From Curtobacterium sp. Leaf183 (GTDB lineage Bacteria > Actinomycetota > Actinomycetes > Actinomycetales > Microbacteriaceae), in assembly GCF_001424385.1 (NCBI RefSeq), contig NZ_LMPO01000007.1, forward strand, positions 255,454 to 319,453: 64,000 nucleotides of DNA, read 5' to 3'. Made by a program: the position numbers and the translations under genes. The notes below the pieces were generated by a model that had not been told where the DNA came from, searched no databases, and saw only the letters and a list, made by a program, of their open reading frames with translations. This document shows, in pieces, positions 38,824 to 47,792 of this stretch. Within the stretch, counting starts at the first letter, position 1; every line of letters starts with the position of its first letter.

Positions 38824-40724
38824 TCCGCTGGATCCACGACCGCCTCGTGCGCGGGCACCAGGACGAACGCGGCATGGTCCTGGCCAACGTCATCATCTTC
38901 GGCACGGTCATGATGCTGCTGGTCGCGACCATGGTGGCCGTCTCGACGTCGGGAGCGATCAAGTCCGCGACCGACCGCAACTTCCAGAACGCCATGACGG
39001 CCGCCTACGCCGGACTGGCCGACTACCAGGCCAAGCTCTCGAACGACAACGGGTACGCGCTGTACGGCGACGCGAACGCGCAGTTCAGCAAGACCAGCGG
39101 CTCCGCGTTCACCGGCAACGACGACAACACGGCGTTCACGAGCAGTGGGTCGACGTGGGCGCCGGTCGTCGGCTCCACGGACCAGTGGTACCGGTACGAG
39201 GTCGACAACTCGAACTACTCCGCGAAGGGCGTCCTGCGTGTCCGGGTGACCGGCAAGTCGGGCGGCAGCGTGCGCTCCCTGGTCGCGAACCTCAAGGGCG
39301 ACGGGTTCATCAACTACCTGTACTTCACGAACTACGAGTCGTCCAACCCCGCGATCTCGGGGAGCTCCTGCACCACTGCCTACCAGTGGCAGTCCGGCGT
39401 GGCGAACAAGTGCCAGGCGGTGCAGTTCGCCGGGACCGACGTGCTCAACGGCCCGATCCGTTCCAACGACGTGTTCACCGCGGCGTGCTCCACCACCTTC
39501 AACGGATCGGTGGAGCAGCACGACGCCACGGTCCGCCCGTCGAGCGGCACCTGCGGCGGCACCTTCAACGGCGGTGCCGCGTCGGCCGTGCCGTACCTGG
39601 GGCTGCCGGCGCTGAACTCGAACATGTCGCAGGAGACCCGGACGGACATCCCGTCGACGGTCCCGCGACCCGGGTGTCTGTACACGGGCCCGACCCGCGT
39701 CGCGTTCCTCGGCAACGGGAAGATGACCGTCTGGTCGCCGTGGTCGAAGGCCACGCAGATCAAGGTGAGCTCCGGGTCCGGGGCTGTCACCGCCTCGGAC
39801 GACACCGCGAAGGCGGCCTCGCTCTGCGGCGCGGTCGGTGACCTGCAGAGCGCGAACGGTGCGACGATCGCCACCCTGCCCTCGAACCTGATGTACGTCC
39901 AGGACGTGCCGTCCGCTGCGAACAACGTCAACACCTGGCCGACTGGGTCGTACCCGTCGAAGTACTCCAACACGTACTGCACGACGGCGGTCTCCGTGAA
40001 GAACGGCTCCGCGACCCTGACGCCGAACCAGGCATTCAGCAACGGCCAGGGCTTCCCCGCATCGGGGGAGTGGGTGAACGGCGGCAAGTCCTCGTCGGGC
40101 TCGACCTACCAGACCGGGTCGGCCTCGGACACGTACTCGTGCACGGCCGGCGACGTCTTCGTCAACGGCGGGTTCTCCGGCGCGATGACCATCGCGTCCT
40201 CGGGCACCATCTGGGTGACGGGCGACGTCACCTACGTCGACGGCACCGCCGACATCCTCGGTCTCGTCGGACAGAACGCGGTCGAGGTGTACAACCCGTC
40301 CAAGTGCACCTCGTACCCGATGACCGGTTCGTGGTGGGCCGGCTCCGTGACCGACTCCTCGCGCTGCAACAGCGCCGGCGTCGGGCTCCTGAACCGCTCC
40401 GGTGGGGTGGGGATCACAGTGAGTGCGGCGATCGCCAGCAACGCCGGGACCTTCTGGAACCAGAACTACGACATCGGACCGCAGCTCGGTGTCCTCAAGG
40501 TGATCGGCTCGATCGCGCAGAACTGGCGCGGTCCCGTCGCGACCACCGGCGGCACCGGGTTCTCCAAGAACTACGTCTACGACCAGCGGCTGCTGACGAC
40601 GGCGCCGCCGAAGTTCCTGCAGCCGGTGTCGACGTCCTACGGGGTCACGACGCAGATCGAGGTGCAGTCCGCGTACCAGGTGGACGGGACCTGCGCGAAG
40701 ACGAGCGCCGGGGTGTGTCGATGA
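38820..40724 (+). CDS. Large pilus-associated protein, PilX-like N-terminus lacking Glu+5
   Basis: 634 residues. DERG before MVLANVIIFGTVMMLLVATMVAVS resembles a class III signal, but position +5 is Asn23 instead of Glu, as in some tip-located pseudopilins (GspK-like) and PilX proteins. The remaining 590 residues are rich in Ser, Thr, Gly and Asn, with about a dozen Cys, and have the look of a secreted beta-helix or beta-solenoid domain. It is probably the pilus tip adhesin. It starts with GTG, overlapping the previous stop as GTGA. Confidence 0.7.
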   Translation: MIRWIHDRLVRGHQDERGMVLANVIIFGTVMMLLVATMVAVSTSGAIKSATDRNFQNAMTAAYAGLADYQAKLSNDNGYALYGDANAQFSKTSGSAFTGNDDNTAFTSSGSTWAPVVGSTDQWYRYEVDNSNYSAKGVLRVRVTGKSGGSVRSLVANLKGDGFINYLYFTNYESSNPAISGSSCTTAYQWQSGVANKCQAVQFAGTDVLNGPIRSNDVFTAACSTTFNGSVEQHDATVRPSSGTCGGTFNGGAASAVPYLGLPALNSNMSQETRTDIPSTVPRPGCLYTGPTRVAFLGNGKMTVWSPWSKATQIKVSSGSGAVTASDDTAKAASLCGAVGDLQSANGATIATLPSNLMYVQDVPSAANNVNTWPTGSYPSKYSNTYCTTAVSVKNGSATLTPNQAFSNGQGFPASGEWVNGGKSSSGSTYQTGSASDTYSCTAGDVFVNGGFSGAMTIASSGTIWVTGDVTYVDGTADILGLVGQNAVEVYNPSKCTSYPMTGSWWAGSVTDSSRCNSAGVGLLNRSGGVGITVSAAIASNAGTFWNQNYDIGPQLGVLKVIGSIAQNWRGPVATTGGTGFSKNYVYDQRLLTTAPPKFLQPVSTSYGVTTQIEVQSAYQVDGTCAKTSAGVCR

Positions 40725-41551
40725 GCGAGATGGCCTTCTCCACGCTCGTGGCCGGACTGTTCGGACTGGTGATCGGGTCGTTCCTCAACGTGGTCGTCTA
40801 CCGGGTGCCGGCGGGGCTGTCCGTCGTCGCACCGGCGAGCGCCTGCCCCCGATGTGACCACGCCATCCGTCGCCGGGACAACGTGCCGGTCCTCTCGTGG
40901 CTGGTGCTCCGCGGTCGCTGTCGCGACTGCGGCGCCGGCATCTCGGCACGGTACCCCGCGGTGGAACTGGGGACGGCGCTGCTCTTCGCGCTCGTCGGGG
41001 CGACCGTTGCGTCCCCCTTCGCGGGCATCGACGCGACGCAGTCGACCGGGCGGGCGATCGTGCTGGTCGCCTTCCTGTACCTGATGGCGGTCAGCGTGGC
41101 GTTGGCCCTCATCGACCTCGACGTCCATCGGCTCCCGAACGCGATCGTCTACCCGTCGTTCATCGTCCTCCTGGTCCTCTTCGCCGGTGCGAGTGCCGTG
41201 ACCGGCGACTGGGAGGCGCTCTTGCGGGCGCTCGCGGGGAGCGCCGTGCTCGGCGTCGGCTACCTGGTGCTGGCGTTCACCGCACCCAACGCGATGGGCC
41301 TCGGCGACGTGAAGCTCGCCTTCGTCCTGGGTCTCGCACTCGCGTACCTCGGATGGGGACCCCTCGCAGTGGGTGCTTTCGGAGCGTTCATGGTCGGCGG
41401 TACCGTCGCGATCGCGCTCCTCACACTCCGCCTCGTGCGGTGGCGTGGGGGCGTGCCGTTCGGTCCGTCCATGCTCACCGGTGCCTGGATCGGGATCCTG
41501 TTCGGTGACCGGCTCTGGGCGTCGTACCTCGCGCTCCTCGGCCTCGCCTGA
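40721..41551 (+). CDS. pilD: Prepilin peptidase (A24 family, PilD)
   Basis: 276-residue membrane aspartyl protease and N-methyltransferase that processes the prepilins encoded just upstream. The N-terminal part has GLVIGSFLNVVVYRVP and the zinc motif CPRC...CRDC. Active-site aspartates lie in IDLDVHRLPN and GLGDVKL (the GxGD motif). About seven to eight membrane spans are visible. The ATG overlaps the previous stop (ATGA). Confidence 0.94.
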   Translation: MSEMAFSTLVAGLFGLVIGSFLNVVVYRVPAGLSVVAPASACPRCDHAIRRRDNVPVLSWLVLRGRCRDCGAGISARYPAVELGTALLFALVGATVASPFAGIDATQSTGRAIVLVAFLYLMAVSVALALIDLDVHRLPNAIVYPSFIVLLVLFAGASAVTGDWEALLRALAGSAVLGVGYLVLAFTAPNAMGLGDVKLAFVLGLALAYLGWGPLAVGAFGAFMVGGTVAIALLTLRLVRWRGGVPFGPSMLTGAWIGILFGDRLWASYLALLGLA

Positions 41552-41593
41552 GCACCCGGACCTCCGCAACCGACCAGCAAGGAGACCAGCATC

Positions 41594-42646
41594 ATGGGCA
41601 AGAGCATCGTCGGCCTCGACATCGCCGGGTCCTCCATCCGCGCTGTCGAGGTCGCGGACGCCGACCGTGCGCGACCCACGGTCGTCCGCTTCGCCGAGGT
41701 CCCGACTCCCGAGGGGTCCGTCAGCCGGGGTGAGGTCCTCGAGCCGAACACCGTCGCGAACGCGCTCAAGCAGCTCTGGTCGATCGGCAAGTTCCGCTCC
41801 CGCGACGTGATGCTCGGGATGGGCAACCAGCGCGTCCTCTCCCGCGACCTGACCGTGCCTCGCGCACCGCTCGCACAGATCCGCGAGAGCCTGCCGTTCC
41901 AGGTGCAGGACATGCTGCCGGTGCCGGTGGGGGACGCCATCCTCGACTTCTACCCGATCTCCGAGGGGGAGAGCGAGGGCGGCCCGGTGCTGCACGGGCT
42001 CCTCATCGCGGCGATCAAGGACGCGGTCCTGGCGAACGTCCGAGCGGCGCAGCTGGCCGGGCTGAACACGGTCGGCGTCGACCTGATCCCGTTCGCGCTC
42101 ACCCGGGTGCTCGTCGGCCGGCAGCAGCACCGCGGGACCACCGCACTCGTCCAGCTGGGGGCCGACACCACCAGCGTCGTCCTGGTGACGGACGGAACAC
42201 CGCAGTTCGTCCGCATCATCCCCAGCGGCGGCAACGACATCACGAAGGCCCTCGCGAACCGCCTCGAGATCTCGTTCGAGCAGGCCGAGTCCGTGAAGCG
42301 GCACCTGGGGATCGGACGTTCTGCCCGGACCCCCGACGACGCGAGGGCGATCGCCGCGACGTTCGACGCGGTCAACGAGCTCATGGCGAGCCTCCGGAAC
42401 ACGATCAGCTACTTCGTGAACACCCGACCGAGCGACGCGGTGTCCCGCATCGTCGTCACCGGCGGCGGGTCACGGCTCATCGGTCTGCGCGAGGCGCTGG
42501 CGGACTACACGCACCTGCCGGTCGAGATCGGCGCCGCCTTCGCAGGCACGAGTCTCGGGCGGACGATCCGCGACGAGGACATCGCCGAACACGGCGACAC
42601 GATCGCTGTGGCCTACGGCCTCGCAGTGGGAGGCAGAGCAGCATGA
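41594..42646 (+). CDS. pilM: Type IV pilus assembly protein PilM
   Basis: 350-residue actin-like ATP-binding protein of the pilus alignment complex, cytoplasmic. The phosphate-1 loop VGLDIAGSSIRAVEV opens the protein. PFQVQDMLPVP, ALVQLGADTTSVVLV (phosphate 2) and RIVVTGGGSRLIGLREAL (adenosine loop) follow the PilM order. It recruits PilN through its conserved N-terminal motif. It starts 42 bp after pilD and overlaps pilN by 4 bp. Confidence 0.92.
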   Translation: MGKSIVGLDIAGSSIRAVEVADADRARPTVVRFAEVPTPEGSVSRGEVLEPNTVANALKQLWSIGKFRSRDVMLGMGNQRVLSRDLTVPRAPLAQIRESLPFQVQDMLPVPVGDAILDFYPISEGESEGGPVLHGLLIAAIKDAVLANVRAAQLAGLNTVGVDLIPFALTRVLVGRQQHRGTTALVQLGADTTSVVLVTDGTPQFVRIIPSGGNDITKALANRLEISFEQAESVKRHLGIGRSARTPDDARAIAATFDAVNELMASLRNTISYFVNTRPSDAVSRIVVTGGGSRLIGLREALADYTHLPVEIGAAFAGTSLGRTIRDEDIAEHGDTIAVAYGLAVGGRAA

Positions 42647-43368
42647 CGACCACCGATGCACGCCCGGTGACGGTTCCCGACGCCGCTCCGGAGCGGCCCC
42701 GACGGGTGCGCGGCAAGTCCGCTGCGGCGGAGGTCGGCCGTGAACCCCACGTCGACCTCCTGCCCGCCGAAGTCCACGTCGACCGGCGTGCTCGAGGGAT
42801 CGCACGTCGAGCATGGCTCGGCGTCGTCCTGGCGGCCGCGGTCGTCGTCCTCGGGGCCGGTGGGGCGGTGGCACACGAGATGGCCACTGCGGCCGACCTG
42901 CGATCGGCGCAGGCCGAGACGTCGACGCTCCTCGCGCAGCAACAGCGGTTCGCCGAGGTCCGCGCTGCTGAACAGCAGACGCAGCTGCTCCGGGCCGGAC
43001 AGGCCGTGGGTGGTGCGACCGAGATCAACTGGGGCGACACGCTCACGAGTCTGCAGACGGCGCTCCCGACGGACGTCGAGATCAGCGCGATGACGATCGC
43101 CGCCGCCGACGCGACCACCCCGTTCTCCCAGTCGACCGCCGCACTCGCGCAGTCGCGCGTCGCCACCCTCAGCATCACGGTGAAGTCGCCGGAGATCCCG
43201 GCCGTCCCGGACTGGAACGAACGCCTGTCGTCCCTCACCGGGTACCTGGACTCGTCGATCTCCTCGATCTCGTACGAGAAGGAGAAGGCCCGGTACAGCT
43301 CGGTGATCGAGCTGCAGCTCGGCGAGAAGGCATTCGACGGCAAGTACACGAAGGACGCGGACCGATGA
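42643..43368 (+). CDS. pilN: PilN-like fimbrial assembly protein
   Basis: 241 residues. A cytoplasmic N-terminus of about 60 residues contains HVDLLPAEVHVDRRARGIARR, which includes the NLLP-like PilM-binding motif. One membrane helix (LGVVLAAAVVVLGAGGAVAH) is followed by a coiled coil and a ferredoxin-like external domain. It bridges PilM to PilO in the alignment complex. In this monoderm cell no PilP or PilQ is encoded nearby. Confidence 0.88.
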   Translation: MTTTDARPVTVPDAAPERPRRVRGKSAAAEVGREPHVDLLPAEVHVDRRARGIARRAWLGVVLAAAVVVLGAGGAVAHEMATAADLRSAQAETSTLLAQQQRFAEVRAAEQQTQLLRAGQAVGGATEINWGDTLTSLQTALPTDVEISAMTIAAADATTPFSQSTAALAQSRVATLSITVKSPEIPAVPDWNERLSSLTGYLDSSISSISYEKEKARYSSVIELQLGEKAFDGKYTKDADR

Positions 43369-44093
43369 ACAAGAACCGTCTCTCGCTCGTCGTCGCCCTG
43401 GCGGTGTCCGCGGTCGTCCTCGCCGGCGGCTGGTTCCTGGGCGTGCAGCCGCAGCTCGCCATGGCCTCCGCGAACGGGACCCAGCAGCAGACGATCGACG
43501 CCACCAACGGCAAGAACCGCATCGAGCTCGCGCGACTCGCGAAGGCATTCACGACGCTCGACAGCACCAAGGCGGAGCTGTCGGGGCTACAGGCGTCGAT
43601 CCCGGCGACCACCGACACGGGCCCCTTCATCCGTTCGCTCTACTCCTATGCGGAGGCGACGGACGTGCGGATCACGAGCGTGACGTTCGCCGACCCGAAG
43701 CCCTACGCACCCGAGGCGAGCGCGGCAGGGGCTCCCGCGAGCGCAGCGTCGAGCGCGACCCCGAGCGCGACCCCGAGCCCGACCGCCAGCGCGACCCCGT
43801 CGGCGCCCGCGAGTGCCGCTGCCGCGTTGCCGCAGGCGGTCCTCCCCCACAGCGACCCCGAGATCACCGGCGCGAACTTCACCGTCATCGGCGTGGACCT
43901 GTCCGTCGACGGGTCGTACGACCAGGCGCTCGCGTTCACGAAGGCAGTCCAGGGGGGAGACCGACTGTTCCTGGTCAGCGACATCGCCGCGGCCAGCACG
44001 GACGAACTCCCGCCGATGGACGCGCAGTCGTGGTCGCTGACCGGTGAGATCTACGTGCTCACCGATCCCTCCGCGACCCCCGCCGCAGGCTGA
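43365..44093 (+). CDS. pilO: PilO-like assembly protein
   Basis: 242 residues with one N-terminal membrane helix (LSLVVALAVSAVVLAGGWFLG), a coiled coil (KNRIELARLAKAF, KAELSGLQASIP) and a ferredoxin-like domain split by an Ala/Ser/Pro/Thr linker of about 40 residues (repeated SATPSATPSPTAS pattern). The linker is unusual for PilO and looks disordered. It is the last gene of the cluster. No clear terminator was seen in the 186-bp gap after it. Confidence 0.87.
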   Translation: MNKNRLSLVVALAVSAVVLAGGWFLGVQPQLAMASANGTQQQTIDATNGKNRIELARLAKAFTTLDSTKAELSGLQASIPATTDTGPFIRSLYSYAEATDVRITSVTFADPKPYAPEASAAGAPASAASSATPSATPSPTASATPSAPASAAAALPQAVLPHSDPEITGANFTVIGVDLSVDGSYDQALAFTKAVQGGDRLFLVSDIAAASTDELPPMDAQSWSLTGEIYVLTDPSATPAAG

Positions 44094-44279
44094 CCCACCC
44101 GTCCACACCACCCCTCCACAGCACCCCGCCAACTGGGGCCGTCCACACCGCGCCGGGTCCTCTTCCGCAACGCCTGTCGCTGTGCGTACGATGCTCGTGA
44201 TGCCGCGTCCCGCGGCTCACCCCACCCTCGCGAACGGCCAGCTCGATCCGGTCGTTCCTCGTCGTGCCCGGAGTCGCGC

Positions 44280-44870
44280 GTGTTGTCTGGAATCGTGGAG
44301 TTCCTCGGCTGGTTCGGAGCCGTAACCGTATTAGCTGGTTACATTCTGTTCTCGACGGGCAAGCTCCCGAACGGCCCCGTCTACCAGTTGTTCAACCTGG
44401 TCGGAGGGGTCTCGGTCGCGATCAACGTCGCCGCCCACCACGCCGTCCCGTCCACCATCGTGAACGGGATCTGGGCGATCGTAGCGGTCGTCGTCCTGGT
44501 CCGGATGGCCAGAGCACGCCGGGCCGCCCGACGGACCGGCCTCGAGCCCACCAGAGAACTGCACGCCGAGCCGCCGGCGACGACCGCGGTGCTGCCCGTG
44601 ATCGGCCCTGCCGTCCACGCGCACGACGCCGCGGCGACGGCCGTGACGGACGCCACCCCGAGCCTCCAGGACGTGCCGGCGCTCACCGAATCGGAGCGAG
44701 CCCACCGTGAGCCAGCCGCCCCGATGACCGCGAGCGTCCCCGTCATCACCGCGACCATCGCACTGGCCCTCGTCAGCGCAGCCCAGGAGCAGCACCGCGC
44801 GCAGCGCGACGCGCAGCCCGGCGCCCGGCGGGACGACCAACAGGCCACGGCCGCAGACCGCGTCGGCTGA
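44280..44870 (+). CDS. CBU_0592-like membrane protein
   Basis: 196 residues with three membrane helices in the first 80 (IVEFLGWFGAVTVLAGYILF, YQLFNLVGGVSVAINVAAHH, STIVNGIWAIVAVVVLVRM), which matches the CBU_0592 family of small membrane proteins. An Ala/Glu-rich cytoplasmic tail of about 110 residues contains a further hydrophobic segment (VPVITATIALALVSAAQ). It starts with GTG. TACGAT at 44187-44192 might be a -10 element. The function is unknown. Confidence 0.7.
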   Translation: MLSGIVEFLGWFGAVTVLAGYILFSTGKLPNGPVYQLFNLVGGVSVAINVAAHHAVPSTIVNGIWAIVAVVVLVRMARARRAARRTGLEPTRELHAEPPATTAVLPVIGPAVHAHDAAATAVTDATPSLQDVPALTESERAHREPAAPMTASVPVITATIALALVSAAQEQHRAQRDAQPGARRDDQQATAADRVG

Positions 44871-44913
44871 CCATCCGGCAGCACCCGCCCCTCCCCGGCG
44901 ATACGATCACCCC

Positions 44914-45351
44914 ATGTCCCGATGGCTCGTGGCGACGATGACGTCCGTCCTCTTCATCGCCCTCGTGATCGCGGTGACCGGCTTCGAGGCGCTGCTCGCG
45001 AACGTCGAGGTCATCGCGCAGACCGACGCCACCCCCTACCTCGGCCCCGCGATGGTCGTGGGCGGCGCCGTCGTGGTGTTCATCGCGACGGCGCTCGGCG
45101 TGCGCGAGGGCAACCCCGGCGTCACCGGGCTCGTCGCCGCCGCGACCACGTACCTCGTCATGCTCGGCGTCGGCGCCGTCGGCTACGCCCTGATCCGCCG
45201 TGACGTGACGGAGCTGCTCGTCTTCCCCGCCGGCTACGCACTCGGGCCGTTCGTCGTCGGTTCGGTCGTGGTCGCGATCCTGTCCGTGGTCGGCGGTGTC
45301 ACGGTCGCCAGGCACCAGCGCGACAGTCCGGGTGACGCGGGTCGTCGCTAG
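44914..45351 (+). CDS. Hypothetical four-span membrane protein
   Basis: 145 residues with four hydrophobic segments: about 4-24, 45-62 (AMVVGGAVVVFIATALGV), 71-92 (TGLVAAATTYLVMLGVGAVGY) and 105-127. The short N- and C-termini are polar and predicted cytoplasmic. I recognise no domain. It follows the CBU_0592-like gene by 43 bp and may be co-transcribed with it. Confidence 0.65.
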   Translation: MSRWLVATMTSVLFIALVIAVTGFEALLANVEVIAQTDATPYLGPAMVVGGAVVVFIATALGVREGNPGVTGLVAAATTYLVMLGVGAVGYALIRRDVTELLVFPAGYALGPFVVGSVVVAILSVVGGVTVARHQRDSPGDAGRR

Positions 45352-45400
45352 GCTGCAGGATGCCGGAGCGCGACTCCGGCGACGACGCAACGGGGGACCG

Positions 45401-46570
45401 ATGACCGATCAGCAGCACACGCCGGACAACCCCGGCGCCGGGGACGCACACGACCGCGACGGGTGGGGGTCCGTCCCGGAGGTGTCCTCGATCAGCGGCG
45501 CTCACGACGTCCCGCAGCCCCTCGCCGGACCGGCGTCACGACCGCGCCGTCGCCTCGGACGCGGCGCCCTGGTCGGCATCGTCGCCGGGGGCGCGGCCGT
45601 CGTCCTCCTGCTGGTCGCCGGTGTCGTCGGGTACGCCGTCGGCACAGACTCGCACTCTGCCGACCGTCCGGTCCGGGCCTTCCTCGACGACCTGTCGGCC
45701 GGCCGGGTCGACGACGCGCTCACCGCGGCCGGCGTCCGGCACACCAAGTCCGACGTCCTGCTGACCGACGCCGCCTACCGCAAGGCGAACGACCGCGTGA
45801 CCGGGTACCGCATCACCGCCGTGCGACAGGACGGCGACACCGCCACGGTGGGCGCGTACATGACACAGGCCGGCCGACAGGTCCCCGCGACCTTCACGCT
45901 CGACAAGACCGGCACCGACTGGGGCGTGTTCCCGAAGTGGCAGCTGCAGGCTCCGCGTCTCGGCGCGGTCGACGTCCAGGTCCAGGGGCCGCCGAAGTCG
46001 ACGGTCACCGTCGCCGGGCAGCGGGCGACCACCGACGCGTCCGGTGCGTTGACGCTCACGGCCCTGCCGGGCTCCTACCCGGTGGCGGTCGACGGCGGCA
46101 AGTGGTTCACCGCCGACACCCAGACCGCGGCGGTCCGGGGCTTCTCCGGCACGGCGAGCAGTCCGGTGTCGCTCAGCACCACGCTGACCGACGCGGGCAG
46201 ACAGGCCGCCACGGACGCGGTCAACGCCTGGGTGGACGGCTGTGTCGCGTCGACGTCGACCAAGCCCGACGGCTGCAGCTTCTACGCGTACGGCGAGAAC
46301 CCGGCGAACACGTACACCAACCAGAAGTGGACGCTCGACTCCCGACCCACGATCTCCGTCGACGGCTGGCTGTCCAAGGGGTGGGCCGTCACGACCTCGT
46401 CCTTCGGTTCCGCCACGTACACCGCGGACTTCACCGGACCCGCCGGAGCCGGCACCGCCACTGCCGGGCCCATCAACGTCAACGCCAGCGGCTACGTCAC
46501 CGGCTTCTCGGACACCGGCGCCACGTTCGAGTCCGCGATCGGCAACGGGTCCTCAGACACCGGTTCCTGA
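45401..46570 (+). CDS. Single-span membrane protein with extracytoplasmic beta domains
   Basis: 389 residues. A polar N-terminus of about 50 residues is followed by one membrane helix (GALVGIVAGGAAVVLLLVAGVVGYAVG). The outer part starts with a DUF4878/NTF2-like helical-beta segment (PVRAFLDDLSAGRVDDALTAAG, ITAVRQDGDTATVGAYM), then a PEGA-like beta domain and a C-terminal beta domain with two Cys (DGCVAS, DGCSFY). The function is unknown. The ATG at 45401 follows a CGGGGGACCG stretch. Confidence 0.65.
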   Translation: MTDQQHTPDNPGAGDAHDRDGWGSVPEVSSISGAHDVPQPLAGPASRPRRRLGRGALVGIVAGGAAVVLLLVAGVVGYAVGTDSHSADRPVRAFLDDLSAGRVDDALTAAGVRHTKSDVLLTDAAYRKANDRVTGYRITAVRQDGDTATVGAYMTQAGRQVPATFTLDKTGTDWGVFPKWQLQAPRLGAVDVQVQGPPKSTVTVAGQRATTDASGALTLTALPGSYPVAVDGGKWFTADTQTAAVRGFSGTASSPVSLSTTLTDAGRQAATDAVNAWVDGCVASTSTKPDGCSFYAYGENPANTYTNQKWTLDSRPTISVDGWLSKGWAVTTSSFGSATYTADFTGPAGAGTATAGPINVNASGYVTGFSDTGATFESAIGNGSSDTGS

Positions 46571-46664
46571 GTCCGGCCCACGCGCCCGGCCCACCGGCCT
46601 GGGCACCGCACAGGAGGCCCGGCTCCGCTCCCGGCGGACAGTCACCGTGGGCGGGTGCCCGGGA

Positions 46665-46693
46665 TTGATTTCGCCGGGTCCCACAGGTAGGCT
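46665..46693 (+). promoter_or_regulatory. Probable str operon (rpsL) promoter
   Basis: TTGATT (46665-46670) and TAGGCT (46688-46693) with exact 17-bp spacing. A small GCGCC/GGCGC hairpin (46705-46718) lies at the predicted transcript start. The leader to rpsL would be about 160 nt. Confidence 0.65.
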
Positions 46694-46861
46694 CTCTCGG
46701 GTGTGCGCCTTCGGGCGCGCCGCGAAGTCCGGCGGGTCGAAGACCTCGATCCGGACAGTCCGCCCCCAATCCACGTCCGCCGGTTCGGCGGTCGTCTGCG
46801 TGGGCGAGGATGCCGACGGTCCGCGTCGGCCAGAGAACACGAGCGAGAACCAGGAGAACAG

Positions 46862-47230
46862 TTGCCTACCATCCAGCAGCTCGTTCGCAAGGGTCGGAGC
46901 CCCAAGGTCGTCAAGACCAAGGCACCGGCGCTGAAGGCGAACCCCCAGCAGCGTGGCGTGTGCACCCGCGTCTACACCACCACCCCCAAGAAGCCGAACT
47001 CGGCACTGCGCAAGGTCGCTCGTGTCAAGCTCTCGAACGGCACCGAGGTCACGGCCTACATCCCGGGTGAGGGCCACAACCTGCAGGAGCACTCGATGGT
47101 GCTCGTCCGCGGCGGTCGTGTGAAGGACCTCCCCGGCGTGCGCTACAAGATCATCCGCGGCGCCCTCGACACGCAGGCCGTCAAGAACCGCAAGCAGGCC
47201 CGTAGCCGCTACGGCGCGAAGAAGGGTTGA
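46862..47230 (+). CDS. rpsL: 30S ribosomal protein S12
   Basis: 122 residues, starting at TTG 46862 after AGGAG (46852-46856). It forms the decoding centre. Lys43 in [12 protein letters not shown] and Lys88 in [14 protein letters not shown] are wild type, so the sequence gives no sign of streptomycin resistance. First gene of the str operon, 4 bp before rpsG. Confidence 0.98.
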   Translation: MPTIQQLVRKGRSPKVVKTKAPALKANPQQRGVCTRVYTTTPKKPNSALRKVARVKLSNGTEVTAYIPGEGHNLQEHSMVLVRGGRVKDLPGVRYKIIRGALDTQAVKNRKQARSRYGAKKG

Positions 47231-47234
47231 TCAC

Positions 47235-47705
47235 ATGCCTCGTAAGGGACCGGCCCCCAAGCGCCCCGTCGTCGCAGACCCCGTCTACGGCGCACCGATC
47301 GTCAGCCAGCTCGTCAACAAGATCCTGCTGGACGGCAAGAAGGGTCTCGCTGAGCGCATCGTCTACGACGCACTCGAAGGCGTGACCGCCAAGAACCAGC
47401 AGGACGCCGTCGTCACGCTCAAGAAGGCGCTCGACAACGTCCGACCGACCCTCGAGGTCCGCAGCCGCCGTGTCGGTGGCTCGACCTACCAGGTCCCGGT
47501 CGAGGTCAAGCCGCACCGTGCGAACACGCTGGCCCTGCGCTGGCTGACCTCGTACGCCAAGGCCCGCCGCGAGAAGACGATGACCGAGCGTCTCATGAAC
47601 GAGATCCTCGACGCGTCGAACGGTCTCGGCGCCGCTGTCAAGCGTCGTGAAGACACCCACAAGATGGCCGAGTCGAACAAGGCCTTCGCGCACTACCGCT
47701 GGTAG
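47235..47705 (+). CDS. rpsG: 30S ribosomal protein S7
   Basis: 156 residues, the usual bacterial length. It nucleates assembly of the 30S head by binding 16S r[21 protein letters not shown] begins the protein, and [13 protein letters not shown] and the [25 protein letters not shown] C-terminus (here KRREDTHKM) are conserved. It is followed by a strong intergenic hairpin before fusA. Confidence 0.98.
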   Translation: MPRKGPAPKRPVVADPVYGAPIVSQLVNKILLDGKKGLAERIVYDALEGVTAKNQQDAVVTLKKALDNVRPTLEVRSRRVGGSTYQVPVEVKPHRANTLALRWLTSYAKARREKTMTERLMNEILDASNGLGAAVKRREDTHKMAESNKAFAHYRW

Positions 47706-47715
47706 TCACCGGCAT

Positions 47716-47755
47716 CGTCCGGGCGCCGGCGGTCAAGAACCCCGGCGCCCGGACG
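47716..47755 (+). terminator. 14-bp stem hairpin between rpsG and fusA
   Basis: CGTCCGGGCGCCGG (47716-47729) pairs perfectly with 47742-47755 around a 12-nt loop. There is no T run. It may be an attenuator, an RNA processing site, or a binding site for S7, which represses the str operon at the rpsL-rpsG junction in E. coli. Confidence 0.6.
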
Positions 47756-47792
47756 GACGCCATCTCTCCTACAACTCTTCCGGAGGAACCCT

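Noticed and set aside
31453..44093. Recent horizontal transfer of the pilus cluster
   Set aside because: GC content and codon use look like the flanks apart from a short stretch in pilC near 35600-35740. There are no integrase, direct repeats or tRNA at the borders.
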